The translations under genes were made by a program, and so were the position numbers. The notes below the pieces were generated by a model, which made no database searches, was not told where the DNA came from, and saw only the letters and a list, made by a program, of their open reading frames with translations. A stretch of DNA of 64,000 bases, taken from contig CM040092.1 of the NCBI GenBank assembly GCA_022496805.1, positions 18,246,113 through 18,310,112 of the forward strand, in the 5' to 3' direction. Of the stretch, positions 32,396-44,734 are shown one piece after another (position 1 is the stretch's first letter; each line of letters opens with the position of its first letter). The DNA comes from Pohlia nutans (lineage: Eukaryota; Streptophyta; Bryopsida; Bryales; Mniaceae).

Positions 32396-33444
32396 ATGAC
32401 CGGTCTTCATGAGGACACATACCATTTTATTTGCACCCAGCCCCAATTTCAGGGCTTGTAATCACCCGGTCTCTAACACCGGGCACAAGTGCTTTATGGG
32501 GAATGCCCCTCATCATGAGCATTTTTTTGATCACTTGTATTTTCTTGGAAAGTTTATACTGTACATCAAAATGTTTAACTCGTAACTTTTCAATAATTGA
32601 AATGAAGTGAACAAAGATGTCTCTTTATGAGTGATGATAAAAAACTAATAAAAAGTTTGATTTGATTGAAAACCATGTTATTACTACATCCTTTAAACTC
32701 TTTAGGTTGCTCCATGCTATTTTCTCAACATTCCACACTAATTTGCAAAATCACTCACCATCAAAATAAAGCAATTTCAAATTTTTATTATTAATACATC
32801 CAATCATGTTCTAGATACTAAAATTTAAACTCTTCATCATTCACTTTCACTTATGTATTAAAAAAGGCAAACTAAAGAGCGTAAAGAATTTATCATTAAA
32901 TGTTGTAGGAGACAAGTTGTCCTAATTGACCAAAACTACCTTGATTGTTCACAAGGTATGCCAAAACTTGAAAAATTATGAGATGTAAGGTAAACAAGCC
33001 TATCACCATCCAAATTATCAATCTAAATATTTCAAGCAAGAGTCTATGAAAAAAACACTCAATTTCATGCACGTGCGTTTTTCACATGAACTAGATCTAA
33101 ATGAAAATATGATATTATTAATGTTCTAAATAGTTTGATGAATTTCTACATTCTTGCATATTGGCCATCAACAAATTCCTATCTTATAGAAGACAAAAAT
33201 CTTTTATTTGTTTGTCATCGCATATACAATTAGAACCCACCCAAGATTTGACTATTATAAGTGAAAATGTATTTTTGTTTGAAAAACAAGTGATTTCCTT
33301 TTAACCCTCATTTATAATGCCAATTAGAACAAATAATTCTATTTACATTGCATGTATTGATAATTGTTATTTCTGTATGATTGTATTGTTTAACAAATCG
33401 AGCAATTATATGTAAATTAAAAACATTGTCAATATAGCTTCAAA
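32396..33444. other. Spacer without recognised genes
   Basis: AT-rich, no exon-like frame and no obvious inverted ends. Confidence 0.5.
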
Positions 33445-33448
33445 TTAA

Positions 33449-34002
33449 TCCGTAACTACCCAATCATTCATTTTTTGGACGATGTATAGATTTCATCCAG
33501 GTTTTCACATCCATCATGCACTTTTTGCAAGGAAGAAAATGACTACAAAATTCTATGGCAAGATAGCTTCATGCATGTGTGATCCGATTAGAAAGGGGAT
33601 GATTTGTGAAAATTTTATGCCTCATTAATTTTCATGTTGCAGTGATTCATCAAAAATTTCAAAGATTTTAGTCTAAATGTGCTCTTGAAAAAATTAACGC
33701 ATAAAATTAAGAAACCAAAAAATTTCCAAAAATCACTACACTTAGAGTATTACATTTCAACCCATCACAACAAATTTCATTCACAAAAATCAAATTACAA
33801 AATAATTTTGAATTTCAAGTTTCAAAATTCATAAAAAAATATTGGTAATAGCAATTGCAAATCTAACCGTATGGATAGAATCTAAAATTTATAATGTACA
33901 ACTTTTATTTATACATCAAGTTCAAAATGTCCCTCTTAGTTGCATTTTATAATGCATCTGTGCAAACTGCCAAATTTGAGGAGGGGTGAGAACAATTAGG
34001 GG
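33449..34002 (+). mobile_element. TTAA-flanked (piggyBac-like) MITE, 554 bp
   Basis: TTAA (33445-33448) then TCCGTAACTACCC; right end CAATTAGGGG then TTAA (34003-34006). Same class and orientation as 31822-32391 (TTTTTTGGACGATGTA, CCGATTAGAAAGGGGATG). The left end has lost its CCCC. Confidence 0.8.
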
Positions 34003-34006
34003 TTAA

Positions 34007-34559
34007 GCCAATTTAATGCGTAATTTCAACACTAAAGATGTAAAAGTGATTCACAACATAGTGATATAAATTTTATTACTATTAAGTTCTCCTATGATTT
34101 CCAATGGCCAGGACGTGGCCAAGACGTTAATTCAATATCACCTCAAATGTCATTTACAAAAATTGTCTTCGTAATAAGTTGATGATACATAATGAAAAAC
34201 ATTATTATAGTTGTATTCCATTTCTCTTTTTTAGGTGACCATTTGAAGCATTGTTTTTCAAATTTTTGATATTAAACTTATTTGAATCAATTACCAAACG
34301 ATCATTTTATGGTTGTTGGTCTTTTTGACAGGCTGCCAAGATGAAAAAAATAAATTATAAAAGTAAAAAAATAAAAAATTTTCAAATAGGAAATAAGTCT
34401 ACTTTTCAACTCAATTTGAACCATGTCAACCCAAATTAAACTCCACCAAGGAGAATTTTTCAAAGACAAAGACCTCAATATTGTCCTACTGTTATAAAGC
34501 TTACTATTTTGGGAAACTAATGATGTTATCTTCTTTGAAAAAATTTCTTTAAATTTTAA
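34007..34559. other. Spacer without recognised genes
   Basis: AT-rich; nothing gene-like or repeat-like beyond short A/T runs. Confidence 0.45.
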
Positions 34560-34824
34560 AAAATAGAATGTCTAGTTTTAGCCAATCATACCAGATTTCA
34601 AATTTTAAAAATAACATTTATAAATTTGGTGAATATTAAATGGTAAATTCTTCTAAATTCATTAAATGAGTATATAAAACATTTTTTGAAAGTTTGACTG
34701 TATGGGTAATTACTAAACATCATGCTTCTCATTTTCTCTTTTGAACCAAACTTCATCAAAGTTGCAGAAGTAACATTTTAAAACACATATAGGTTTTGCC
34801 CTTACCTCCTCTATCATTTAGAGG
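34560..34824. mobile_element. Right half of a TTAA-flanked MITE (678-bp class)
   Basis: Closely matches the right part of 18229-18906 (ATGCTTCTCATTTTCTCTTT, AGAAGTAACATTTTA) and ends ATCATTTAGAGG followed by TTAA (34825-34828). The left half is missing or too diverged to see. Confidence 0.7.
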
Positions 34825-34828
34825 TTAA

Positions 34829-35468
34829 TATAAACATATTTCATTTCTTAAGACTTATAATTTATAAATACTTACAAAACTAACAACATCAAACAGAAAA
34901 TTTCCAAATCCAAAACCATAAGATTTAAAAATACTTATTACTTAACAAATGCATCCCGATATTTCTTAAATACCTTTAGTATACTTGATGTCACTAGTTT
35001 TCCAAGACTATCATGAAAACTTGACAAGATGGATGTTACCAACTTTGGTATTTATGTTGTTATATATTGTAAATAATAGATTATTATTTCATATTATTTT
35101 ATAGATGTTTTCTTCAAATCTTTGGTGATACATTTAGTAATTCATTGCTTTTATTATTCAAACATATTTTTATGTTCAAATTATTTGTATTTTGTAAAAG
35201 TTTTTATAATGTAGCATTTTAGGTTGTTTTGTCATGCAATTATTGAATATCCTAAATGCATGTCAAATTGGACAAAAATAAATTATTTTTCAATTTTTAT
35301 GTTTTTGGGGAAATTATAAAATAATTTTTTGATTTTTAGTAAAAGTAATTTTTACTAATAGGTACCAAGATTTAAATTACAAATCTTGCACATTTGTTTT
35401 TTCAACACGTGGTCTTCGGTTTTGTCTAATATTAGAGATTTTTTACAAGAATTGTTGAAGTCACCATT

Positions 35469-35472
<4 letters not shown>
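34829..35472. other. Spacer without recognised genes
   Basis: AT-rich spacer leading into the TA microsatellite; nothing recognisable. Confidence 0.45.

Positions 35473-35550
<78 letters not shown>
35473..35550. repeat. (TA)39 microsatellite
   Basis: Uninterrupted TA dinucleotides, 78 bp. Confidence 0.98.
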
Positions 35551-35552
<2 letters not shown>

Positions 35553-35568
35553 ATAGTTTGATATAGCG

Positions 35569-35836
35569 GCCCGGGGGTGCACTGTACTAAACATGTACGA
35601 GTATACGTGAGTGCACAAAAGGGATATTAATTTGAACATTGTTGTATTACGTATACATACAATAAACATATTTAAAGCTAAAAAATTTGAAGTATACATA
35701 TATTAAACATATATTTAAAATAGAATAGATTTGTATAAAAAAGTTTTTAGATATATAACCTCTTGTATATAAGGAGGTTTTTAGAGGAGGTCATAAACAT
35801 ACATGATTCTCAAATATAATGTAGAGTGCACCCCGG
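35569..35836. mobile_element. hAT-like MITE, 268 bp
   Basis: Ends GCCCGGGGGTGCACTGTAC and GTAGAGTGCACCCCGG are inverted. Flanks ATATAGCG (35561-35568) and ATATAGCA (35837-35844) form an 8-bp duplication with one change. An 8-bp duplication with a C/G-rich end fits hAT. Confidence 0.7.
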
Positions 35837-36025
35837 ATATAGCAGTGCCTATTTTGACCTTCATGTATGGTATGTGACACTTGGATTATGCAAGATTTTT
35901 CTTATCAAGGTGAAACATATATAAACATATACGATTATATATGAATATCCAATCACGTATCTTGTCCATATTTAGCATGAATAACTTTAATAAGGTGATG
36001 AACATTTAACGTACACAATTGTAAT

Positions 36026-36435
36026 CCAGGGGAGTGCACTTAAAGTTAAGACTAGGAATCACGTGAGTACGTACTTTTGACCCCCCTATGTACATACTAA
36101 AAAATCACCTAAAAATTGTAAAAAAAATATGCAATTGTTAAACACATTCTAAAGTTCTTGTTGTATGAATTTCAAAAATAATCACTTGTACATATTTTTA
36201 AATTGATTTTTGAAGCGCAAAACACATTTTAGTGCAAACTTCTATCATTTCTTTTATAGGATTTTAGAAACATTTGGTCCTGAAATTTATACCAAATGAT
36301 AGATATATACGTAATGATTTAGCCCCTAAAAAATCTTAATTCAAAAACTATTTTAAGGTCAAGTATTGTAGGGGGTATGCTATTAAAACGCACTCACGTG
36401 TATTTCTAATCTTCACTTTAAGTGCACTCCCTGGG
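36026..36435. mobile_element. hAT-like MITE, 410 bp
   Basis: Left CCAGGGGAGTGCACTTAAAG and right CTTTAAGTGCACTCCCTGGG, with imperfect inversion continuing for about 45 bp (CACGTGAGT). Exact 8-bp duplication ATTGTAAT at 36018-36025 and 36436-36443. CAGGG ends and an 8-bp duplication are typical of hAT elements. Confidence 0.85.
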
Positions 36436-36443
36436 ATTGTAAT

Positions 36444-37004
36444 ATTACTAATATTAGTATATTAAGTGAAGGTTAGGGTCAACATCAAATATTTAAAATA
36501 AATAAATATCAATTTTTCTGAGAAATCGTTTAAAAATATATATGTAGGAAAAAAACTTGGAGAATATTCACAACCGTATCCTCCACCTAGTAAGCTAGAG
36601 TTTTATCTAATAATGGAATAAATTTCTCATTTGTTTCAAATATAGAATATTACCAAGACTACCATACTTGGCCATCACGGCCGGCAAAAAAATAATTATA
36701 GAAAGAGAAGCCGAAATCTTTAAGAAATTATTTTTTCAAAAAAAACTATTTTCTATGGTGAGAATGAGAATCTTAGAGAATATCCATAGCATCTCAAAGA
36801 ATATTAGCATACTTTGGACAAAAAAATATTATATTAAATGCACATTGTCAAGCGATCTCTCACAACCCCATTGTCACGAAAATGATCACGTTTTCATACC
36901 GAATGTTTCATTTTGCCATCTCAAATGTTTTTCATCTAGTTATATAAGACTTTGACCAACTATCCGGTTCACATTCTCCTATATTCAATGTTGCAGTGCA
37001 ATAT
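36444..37004. other. Spacer without recognised genes
   Basis: AT-rich. About 36,690-36,780 resembles 58,735-58,830 (GAGAAGCC.AAAT.TTTA, GAAATTATTTTTTCAAAAAA), so both are copies of an unnamed dispersed repeat. Confidence 0.45.
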
Positions 37005-37268
37005 GTATAACACACATTTCGTTAAAATTAAACCACATTTCATTAAAACTGGACTACCACATAAGAAATGTGATAGGGAGTGTTGCCCTTCCAATAGAGA
37101 TAGGTCTCCAGTTTTTCTATAGTACTTTTATTCCACGAATAAGAGCACTATAGAAACATTGGGGACTTATCTCTATTGAAAAGGGCAACAATCCCTATCA
37201 CTTTTTCAATTTGGTAGTCCAGTTTTAACGAAATGTGGTCCAATTTTAACAAAATGTGTGGTGTATGT
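37005..37268. mobile_element. Foldback MITE, arms ~120 bp
   Basis: Almost the whole segment is one palindrome: AAAACTGGACTACCA / TGGTAGTCCAGTTTT, GTGATAGGGA / TCCCTATCAC, AATAGAGATA / TATCTCTATT, with the centre near 37,132. The transcript of either strand would form a long imperfect hairpin. Confidence 0.8.
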
Positions 37269-37807
37269 ACTAACCATGCACCAAAATTTGTTTTCTTGCT
37301 AGCAAGGCATTAATTAATTAGAGCTAGATGGAAGGGGGTGGCCAAGAGCGGGTACGTGGCAGAACAAGTAGACAAGATGCATTGGAGGGTGGAGATTGGG
37401 ATTATTGGCAGCAACGAGTGGAGGGTGGAGATTATCTCTCCCACCTATTGTGTTGCTTCCAAATTCAATCCACAATTCCCCTTTCAATGATGGTTGCGCC
37501 ATGGTTGCAATGACGAACATGTTGGTGCCCAACTACGAGTAGAGACGTTTACCCACGAAGGAACTGCTAACTTGGTATGAATTATTTGGCATGAACTGTA
37601 GACTCTGGTGTCCGAGACTTGAATAGGTAAATAACAAGCGGTTAGTCGCATAGTCTTTGCCTTAATATTTACCCTAGATATACTTTTACACCTTGTTTGT
37701 ACTGTTCAGCCATGTAAGAGCATGCCCAACAACAGGTGTTTTGGAGGGACCAACGCCAAGATTAGGTGTAGTCATCTCCACTTGCTTCGAAGTTTGGCCC
37801 AGCAACT
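37269..37807. other. Spacer without recognised genes
   Basis: Includes GGAGGGTGGAGATT repeated at about 37,384 and 37,421. No supported ORF. Confidence 0.4.
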
Positions 37808-38218
37808 ACCCCTCGCGCTCAGTCCCTGGGCGTCCAGGGGCCGTGAATGCAGCGTATATGTACACTATGCATTTAGGGTTTCTCACCATGATTGTTCTCT
37901 CCTTTCTCTGTCGTAGTTGTCGCAGACTTACCCGCTCTCGCTGCCCCTCCGTCGCTCGCCCCTTTTTACGATCCCAGCGCTGATGATCACAACATATGAG
38001 GATTGGGCCCTCCAGCAACTGACGCCATGGTCGCAAGTCCGACGCTGTCCTTTCGTGCCCTGCGTGCCTCACTACAGTACTCTCTGCATCGATTGCCGAC
38101 GGTACTGTACCAATTCTCCTTCTTGCCTTCTTTCCAATTTTCGCCCTTGCCCCTCCTGCTCCTCTCAATCTCTTATGCCACTCCTTTTCCCCTTCGATCT
38201 GCTGCAGGCACGACCTAC
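37808..38218 (+). repeat. Dispersed duplicate block, copy 1
   Basis: GC-rich, pyrimidine-rich block repeated at 45966-46355 in the same orientation at very high identity. It ends with CTGCTGCAGGCACGACCTA, which looks like a polypyrimidine tract plus 3' splice site, and contains TTTAGGGTTTCTCACC, typical of plant 5' leaders. It may be a transduplicated gene leader with its first intron. The overlapping small ORFs are not convincing as proteins. Confidence 0.75.
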
Positions 38219-39085
38219 ACGTGAATCACTTTTTGCAGCTTGGTTGCACTAGTAGCAGACCTGTCATTTTTCATTCCCCACTTTGTGGGAACAGTGAATA
38301 GTGGCTATATATTTTACTTATATTTTTGTTTTCTTGTGACCAAAACCACTCACCAGCACTAACACAACCCATGTGCTTGGTGCAATTTCATTCCTTTTTC
38401 ATTTATAGGAAGTGGAAAACGACACATTTCCTAGTAGTGTTGTTACCAGTACAATGGTGAAAACTAGTTCCAAAAACATTTCTTGAACAATTTTTTACTC
38501 CATCAAAAATGTCTTGTAGTCTTTCATTTTAACTAAAAATTTCTCATGATTGGAAGCACTAGGGCTGCTTGTGTATCCACTTCGCAAGCTCAGATAGCTC
38601 ATGGAGCAATGTGGACAGTGCCTTCGAGCTGGTTTCTCTTCAAAGTGTGTCCAATTGCAAGCTCTGTAGCTCATGGAGCAATGCTAGCAACTCACTTCTA
38701 AAAAATAATCCTAAACCTTCAACTCTCAATTCTTCCACACTGAATTTTATGGAATATTTGAAACATGTCATCCACACAAAATTCAAACAAAATCCAGAAA
38801 AGGGCAGCTATATAACATTCAGTAGCCTTCAAGATGGTTGCCTATTAGTTTCATCCACCTTTAAAAATGGAATGACCAGTGATATGTAGTTGAATGGGCT
38901 ATTGGATCAAATTAACAATTACAAGACATTATTGAATTGTGATTGAATGAGTGCTTTCGATTACTGTTCACCATGGTCAATTGTTCTTGTTTGATGCCAC
39001 CTGCTTCCATAGCTACTAATATGATAGGGGATCATTCCACATCACTCTGTTTGGGGAAGGCAACAATCACAGAGGCTATTGAATG
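38219..39085. other. Spacer without recognised genes
   Basis: Contains a short repeated segment (GCAAGCTC..TAGCTCATGGAGCAATG at about 38,586 and 38,659). The ORF at 38569-38889 is partly made of this repeat and has no domain. Confidence 0.4.
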
Positions 39086-39089
39086 TTAA

Positions 39090-39200
39090 CCCCTAAAGGA
39101 CCACAACTATGTTTAGGGTCAAAACACACCAAAGTATCACTTCTTGTAAAAAAGACAAATAGTTTTTGATCTAAAACCTTTTTCACCGATCCAACCGTAG
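39090..39200. mobile_element. 5' end of a TTAA-flanked MITE
   Basis: TTAA (39086-39089) followed by CCCCTAAAGGACCACAAC. The other end is not identified; GGGG followed by TTAA at 39,954-39,957 is a weak candidate. Confidence 0.45.
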
Positions 39201-39252
39201 GATATTTCAACCAACTTGAATTTATTACACCGGTCATGAGGGCCGCATCAGC

Positions 39253-39348
39253 CACTTGCTGAAGTATTCAACATTCTGCTGTCTTATAGAATGTGTACTC
39301 CACTTGCTGAAGTATTCAACATTCTGCTGTCTTATAGAATGTGTACTC
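39253..39348. repeat. 48-bp perfect tandem duplication
   Basis: Two identical adjacent copies (39253-39300 and 39301-39348) beginning CACTTGCTGAAGTATTC. Confidence 0.98.
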
Positions 39349-39613
39349 GTGGTGCTTGGGTCAAGGTAGTACATGTCAAGATCCCAACCTCTGTCACAGT
39401 TGTCATTTGGATACCTGCGTTTCCATTTCGAATGTAATTGGTATGATGATTACCAGGGCTCTCCTGGATACGATGAGTTGTGGGGCTCGTAGTTCAGATG
39501 ACGTTATCACGCAACTGGTTCTTCGTAAGTACACCATGAATAGTCTCAAATCACCCCTACAGCACTTTAAGCTAACATGTGAAATACTCGAATCCACTTA
39601 TCCATATCTTTAA

Positions 39614-39715
39614 CCCTTAAACGTCCCTTAAACGTCCCAGCGTCCAGAAACTGGATCACTAACAGATTCAAAGCCTTACAACTTTCTCATACAATTTCAG
39701 ATGACTTTCATCCAA
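39614..39715. mobile_element. 5' fragment of a TTAA-flanked MITE (581-bp class)
   Basis: TTAA (39610-39613) then CCCTTAAACGTCC, with the CTTAAACGTCC part doubled, and AGCGTCCAGAAACTGG matching the start of 44154-44734. Confidence 0.65.
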
Positions 39716-42700
39716 GTCACCTTCATAAGACTATTAAATTCTCTACCAATTACAATAGTTCTCTTGTGATGAGGAGTGGTTGATAATAATAGAGAGGCAT
39801 CCAAATTTGCAAGTATGTCAAATTTGTTGGGTAGATTTTATGCTTGCAATGGTCCTCTCATGTACACCTCATGTACATTTGAGCCATGCTAGTATCTATC
39901 TTTGAAGCTAGCATCTACTAGTGTTCAAAGGATCGGTACGTTGAGGGATGGGGTTAACATGAACAATCGATTTTGGGATTCTTACCTCGTGATTTTCAGA
40001 GCCTCAGGCCGGCCCACAGTCCAACCGATACACTTTCTTAGCAGTACCCCGCTAGAGGAACTTGCATGGTTGTAGGACCGTGAGGGAAGTGGACGTTGTT
40101 CGAGAAGAGAAGTTCCAGAGACCCCACTGATGGCTATGAGGCAAAATGCTTGCAGTTCAGTCGCATTCAGGATCACTTCCTCTACCCAAAGGTCTTGTAT
40201 TTTGAAATCAATCATGTTGTACATTGTGGCGCTAATTGGACTTTGAAGGTTGGGGGACTATTCAAAGCGTCAATATTCCCTAGTTAAAACCCCCTTGCTC
40301 AAGACTTAGGCCAGCTGGGATTCGACCTTTGAAGCAACATCTTCTAAAAGGGCTGATCGCATCGGGAGGGAATGACCGCAGTGTATGACCCGTTCAGTTG
40401 TGCTTGGTAGGGGGGGGGGGGGGTGTGAAGTGTCACTCATTCAGAGGATGCCATCACTTTGAGAAAAATTGTTTGAGGGAGCTCTACACCCAAGATTTGT
40501 GAACCCTGGAAATATGAAGATCAAGCGAACATGTGTATGGCAACGATATTATTACTATGTAGCATAACAATGTATCATACATATTAGAACAATGTACCAT
40601 GCATAGAACAATGTACCATGCATACTTTGTGCAAATATTCTAGAGTACGTAAACCACTTCCGTTTAGATCTCCGTTTAAATGCAAAGTCGGTCATCTCTA
40701 GTACTCCTTGGCCAGCAAGATAGTTGAGTAACCAAGGATCATGGATTTCTCATTCACATGTGGATGACATTCATTGGCGTGTGGTAGTAGTTTACGTAAG
40801 ACAATCCTCTTTTTGCGGGAATTGCAAGAATAATCACACTTTCTCCTTCAACCCCCGCCCTCTTCATCGTTGTGTTTGTTCACGCAATGCCTTCTCCATC
40901 GGAGATTATCCTATAAGTAAACACTCGCATAAAAAATTCAGCACGTCCATTTTGCGAGTGAATTGCAGCGCATAAACATTTGGTTACACGGGATTCCTTT
41001 GTCTCCAGGAATAACATAGATTTCAATCAAATCTTTTCTACCAATCATTTTCAATCATTTTTGTGATCATGACGCGGCTGTATGATGCACAACACCTCAT
41101 GCTGCCTCATTGGGCAATGCAAAAATAAAATCCCCTCTTCATCGGATTACACCCTCCTCGTGGGGGATCTATTTAAACATCAAAACACAACACCTACTTT
41201 GAGATTAAGAATTTTTAATCTTATCATGACACACTATCTTTGGGTGTTGCAAGGGGATTCATAGAATTATTCTTTTGAATTGTATAATTATATTTTGTTT
41301 CATTGAAAACATCTATAATATGGCAAGTGCATTCATTGTGTTGCTAGTAAGAAACTTTAGCGAATAGTAGTTGCTACCAAATTTTCTTAAGGACCACAAT
41401 GTACTCATCTTGTGCTTCAAGACAAAATTCTTCGTACCCCTAATACCTATTGAAGGTTTTTGGTCAAACCTTTGGATTGTCCAAAAAATGCTCACTTTCT
41501 TTCAAGCAATACCGCACTTCACTAATAAGTAAGCTTCTTCAAGATCTTACGGTGAAATGATCAAAAGCATGTGCACAATATATTATTCTAAACTACATGA
41601 TCTTGAATTTGAAGAATTTTTCTAGTACCTTTGAAGGGGGCTTCAATGAGTTTGGCATTTCTACGTCAAAGGAATTAGCTTTCAGATTTAGAGACTAGTG
41701 TGCCTCTAGACGGTAAAACTTTAACATGTTTTTATCCTCTCAAAAAGTAAAAGTAAAATTTTAAAGCAAAATAGATTAAAATAATAAAAAAGTCATGGCA
41801 TTTTCCCTACAATTGAGATTGTTCGTATGCAACACGCAATGCATGAGGATGTGACATCATTGTGAGGACACAATGGTTATTAGTCTTCTATAAATACGGA
41901 ATATGAGAACTCTTATGCAAAAACTTTGTTTCTTTGTTCGTCAGTTGCCCTTTTTCAAATCTTAATTTTAAGATTCCCTACTTTTTATGAATTTTGGTTT
42001 TATAACTTTTGGTTCAACTTTTGAGTATATTTAGGAACGCTTTACATGGGGAGTCAAGCCGTTCATGGGATCGAAGGAGGGCTCTTTGAATGTACCAATT
42101 ACATGAGAAGAATCTCGGTTGTTGAGTGCCAACTTGCATGTTAGCGTGGCTTTGGTGCTGGTTTCCATCACTCGCTATTCCAATCCCCCAAAATTCAAGG
42201 GACAACTCGCTACGATGACATTGACTAATATTTCGTTAGGAATATCCTTACAAGGGTAGCTTGGAGTGAGCACTCACCAAAGGACGAGTCTTAGAGCATA
42301 GTTAAAAAACGTTATGCAAGCATCCACTCTATAGGTACACAGTCAAACTTTATCAATTTTTTGCTTTTAAAAATATACTATATTTTAATGGTATTTAACT
42401 CATATAAATTTTTAGTAAACTAACTGTTTTCCATAATTTTAAAATAAATATAAATTTTATAAGATGTTTCAAAGCTTTTTCTTGTAAAAATCATAATAAT
42501 CATGAAAATACCTTAAACAATATGAATTTTTTAGGAAAAATGTAAATATTAGCATTGAACGACAAGGTATAAGTAGCAAGCTTCTTGAGCTTACATAAAA
42601 AGAATTTCAATAGAAAAACATTCTCTTTATGAAATTTTGGAATTTTAAGGTTTTGAGCTTTAAATTACAGAATTGTAAAAGAACTCAATTCAAAGAATTT

Positions 42701-42853
42701 TAGAGAATTATAAATTGGACTAGAGATTAGAGGATAGCCCTTACAATTTTCAATTGGGACTATTTTCATTTGGAACTAAGAACTAGATGAAAATCAAAGT
42801 TTGACTAGAAACGACCAAACATCAGCCCACAAGGCTCCTTGCATGCTTAGGGA
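39716..42853. other. Long spacer without recognised genes
   Basis: No exon-like frames with recognisable motifs. Contains a run of 14 G (40410-40423), AACAATGTACCATGCATA repeated near 40,590-40,622, and CAATCATTTT(C/T) repeats near 41,045. Confidence 0.45.
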
Positions 42854-42857
42854 TTAA

Positions 42858-43305
42858 CCTGTAATTTTTAAATGCCCACAACCCTCTCTAGATTTGGGGA
42901 ATGGCAAAGATGCATGATAAAATGCATTATAGAGGGATACTTTGAACTTGATGTATGATTAAAAGTTGCACATTATAAATTTTATATTCTATCCATACAA
43001 TTAGATCCATGATTGTTATCGCCGGTAATTTTGTATAAAATTTGAAACACAAATTGCAAAAATCTTTTGTAATTCGATCATGAATAAAATATTGAAATTC
43101 GTGAATGAAATTTGTTGTGATAGATTGGCATGTAATACTCTAAGTGTAGTGGTTCTTGGAGATTTCTTGGTTCCTTAATTTTATGAGTTGACTTTTTCGG
43201 GAACACTTTTGAACTATTTAGAACTAAGGTCTTCAAACGTTTTGGTGAATCACGTGCAACATGAAATGGGGCATACAAAAATCTCAAATCATTCCCTTTC
43301 TAGTT
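42858..43305 (-). mobile_element. Truncated TTAA-flanked MITE (570-bp class)
   Basis: TTAA (42854-42857) then CCTGTAATTTTTAAATGCCC. Matches 30358-30935 to about CATTCCCTTTCTAGT and then stops abruptly, so the far end is lost at the junction with the gene fragments that follow. Confidence 0.75.
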
Positions 43306-43379
43306 AACCGGGTCCGGTCGACGGACATTTGTACTTACGTTTGTTGTCGAGTACATCATAGACGCCTGAATTAGCAAAG

Positions 43380-43627
43380 GTATTCATAGCATATGACTCG
43401 GAGTTGAGGGCATTGCAGGAGTTTATTACGTATAAAGAGAGGTGCGTGAGTAGATTACAATGTGTAGAAAATATCCTATGAGCCATCGACGAAGCAAAGT
43501 GGCTAATGCAGTATTTTAAAGAATTTCCTTCAAAAGATAGAAGGAAAGAGAGATCTATACCGTTCTGGCGAAGCGAAGGAAGAGAGAACGTACTAGTTGA
43601 AAACACACATCCGGAAGAAGTGCTGTA
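43380..43627 (+). pseudogene. Unidentified gene fragment
   Basis: A plus-strand frame with one internal stop encodes ELRALQEFITYKERCVSRLQ, then AIDEAKWLMQYFKEFPSKDR and IPFWRSEGRENVL. The amphipathic, codon-like pattern looks like a former exon, but I do not recognise the protein. It lies directly after a truncated MITE and before another gene fragment. Confidence 0.35.
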
Positions 43628-43733
43628 GAATAGACAAGATTTGAACTTGATGATTAGATCATCAAATTTAATTTTAGCATGCAACAATGCCTAATCTAGA
43701 AGCCCGAGGATACTTTGGTTTTAAAACACATCT

Positions 43734-43931
43734 TTGTTTTGTTCAAACTCCACTTTCATTGAAAAGGAGGGTGGGAGTGTTGCATCTTCTCATGTTGTGA
43801 ATCAATTCAGGGATCAGATCTCGACTCGTGATGTGCCTTTGTTTCGACAGCTTTTCAAACAGATCGCCGCTTTGCAAAAAGGATCGCAGGAGTCCAAGTG
43901 GGTTTTGAAACCTGAGTATCAAGAACAATGA
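43734..43931 (+). pseudogene. Possible CSB/ERCC6-like C-terminal exon fragment
   Basis: The frame, ending at a TGA at 43929-43931, encodes VASSHVVNQFRDQISTRDVP, LFRQLFKQIAALQKG and SKWVLKPEYQ. This resembles the C-terminal tail of plant CSB (Rad26/ERCC6-type SWI2/SNF2 DNA repair ATPases) as I remember it: a helical S-S-x-x-V-x-x-F-x-x-x-[VI], then L-F-x-x-L-L-[KR]-x-I-A-[TA]-L, then W-x-L-K-P-E-[FY]. No ATPase domain is anywhere in the window, so at most a duplicated last exon is present. The assignment rests on a short segment and could be wrong. Confidence 0.35.
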
Positions 43932-44153
43932 GAATACCCTGTCACATTATTTATATCTCGTCGCTCATTTGTCTGTTTACTTTTTTGAATGAAAGATAGT
44001 AGAGTACTTTTAGGCATGCTCTTGTTCTTGGGAATGTTATTCTTACAAGTGCCACCTTCAGAAGGCATATCAGAGCTCATATTTATTAGCTGGAATGATC
44101 TTGAACAAGGAATTAGAGTATACGTTCGTTAGAATTAAGTTATGAATCTTTGA

Positions 44154-44734
44154 CCCCTAAACGTCAGAGCGTCCAGAAAGCGGACGACTAATAGATTCAA
44201 ACCCACCCTTCGTCTAATCAATGTTGGAATGAAAGTCATCCATGCTTTTGGATATTCTTCAAAAGTTCTTGTCCTATCTAATGGTTGGATTTAGTCATAC
44301 TTGACTACACATTATTGTTAAAATTACAAATGTAGAAGTATGTCAAGTGGTTGACCAAGCCAAAATTGCATTGACTGTAGTTCAAAAGCGGCCTTGCAAA
44401 AACGAGGTCCTAAATTTAAGAAACACAAAAATTTAAAAGAATCATTGCATTTAAGAGTATCTCATTCCAAATTCATCCCAACAAATTTTACTCAGAAACC
44501 ATTAAATTTTTTGTTTGTGATCGAATTTAGAAGGAACTTTTAAATTTTGACTTTCAAAATTTATAATTAAATATAGGTGATAGTATTAGTGCATCGAACT
44601 ATATGGATGGAATCTGAAATTCAAAATCTAGAACTTTCATTTGTATATCAATTCCAAAACATTCTTCTAAATAGTACTTTATGATGATTTCTCTCAAATT
44701 GTCAATTCTAAGGACAGCCTGGTACGTTTAGGGC
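44154..44734 (+). mobile_element. TTAA-flanked MITE, 581 bp, first of a tandem pair
   Basis: Left CCCCTAAACGTCAGAGCGTCC preceded by TTGA (44150-44153, one change from TTAA); right GTACGTTTAGGGC followed by TTAA (44735-44738). The next copy begins within a few bases. Confidence 0.8.

Noticed and set aside
35472..35699. ORF ending in a long Ile-Tyr repeat
   Set aside because: It is the translation of the (TA)39 microsatellite.
39090..39953. Pairing the MITE end at 39090 with GGGG-TTAA at 39954
   Set aside because: Beyond CCCC the two ends are not complementary, so a complete element cannot be claimed.
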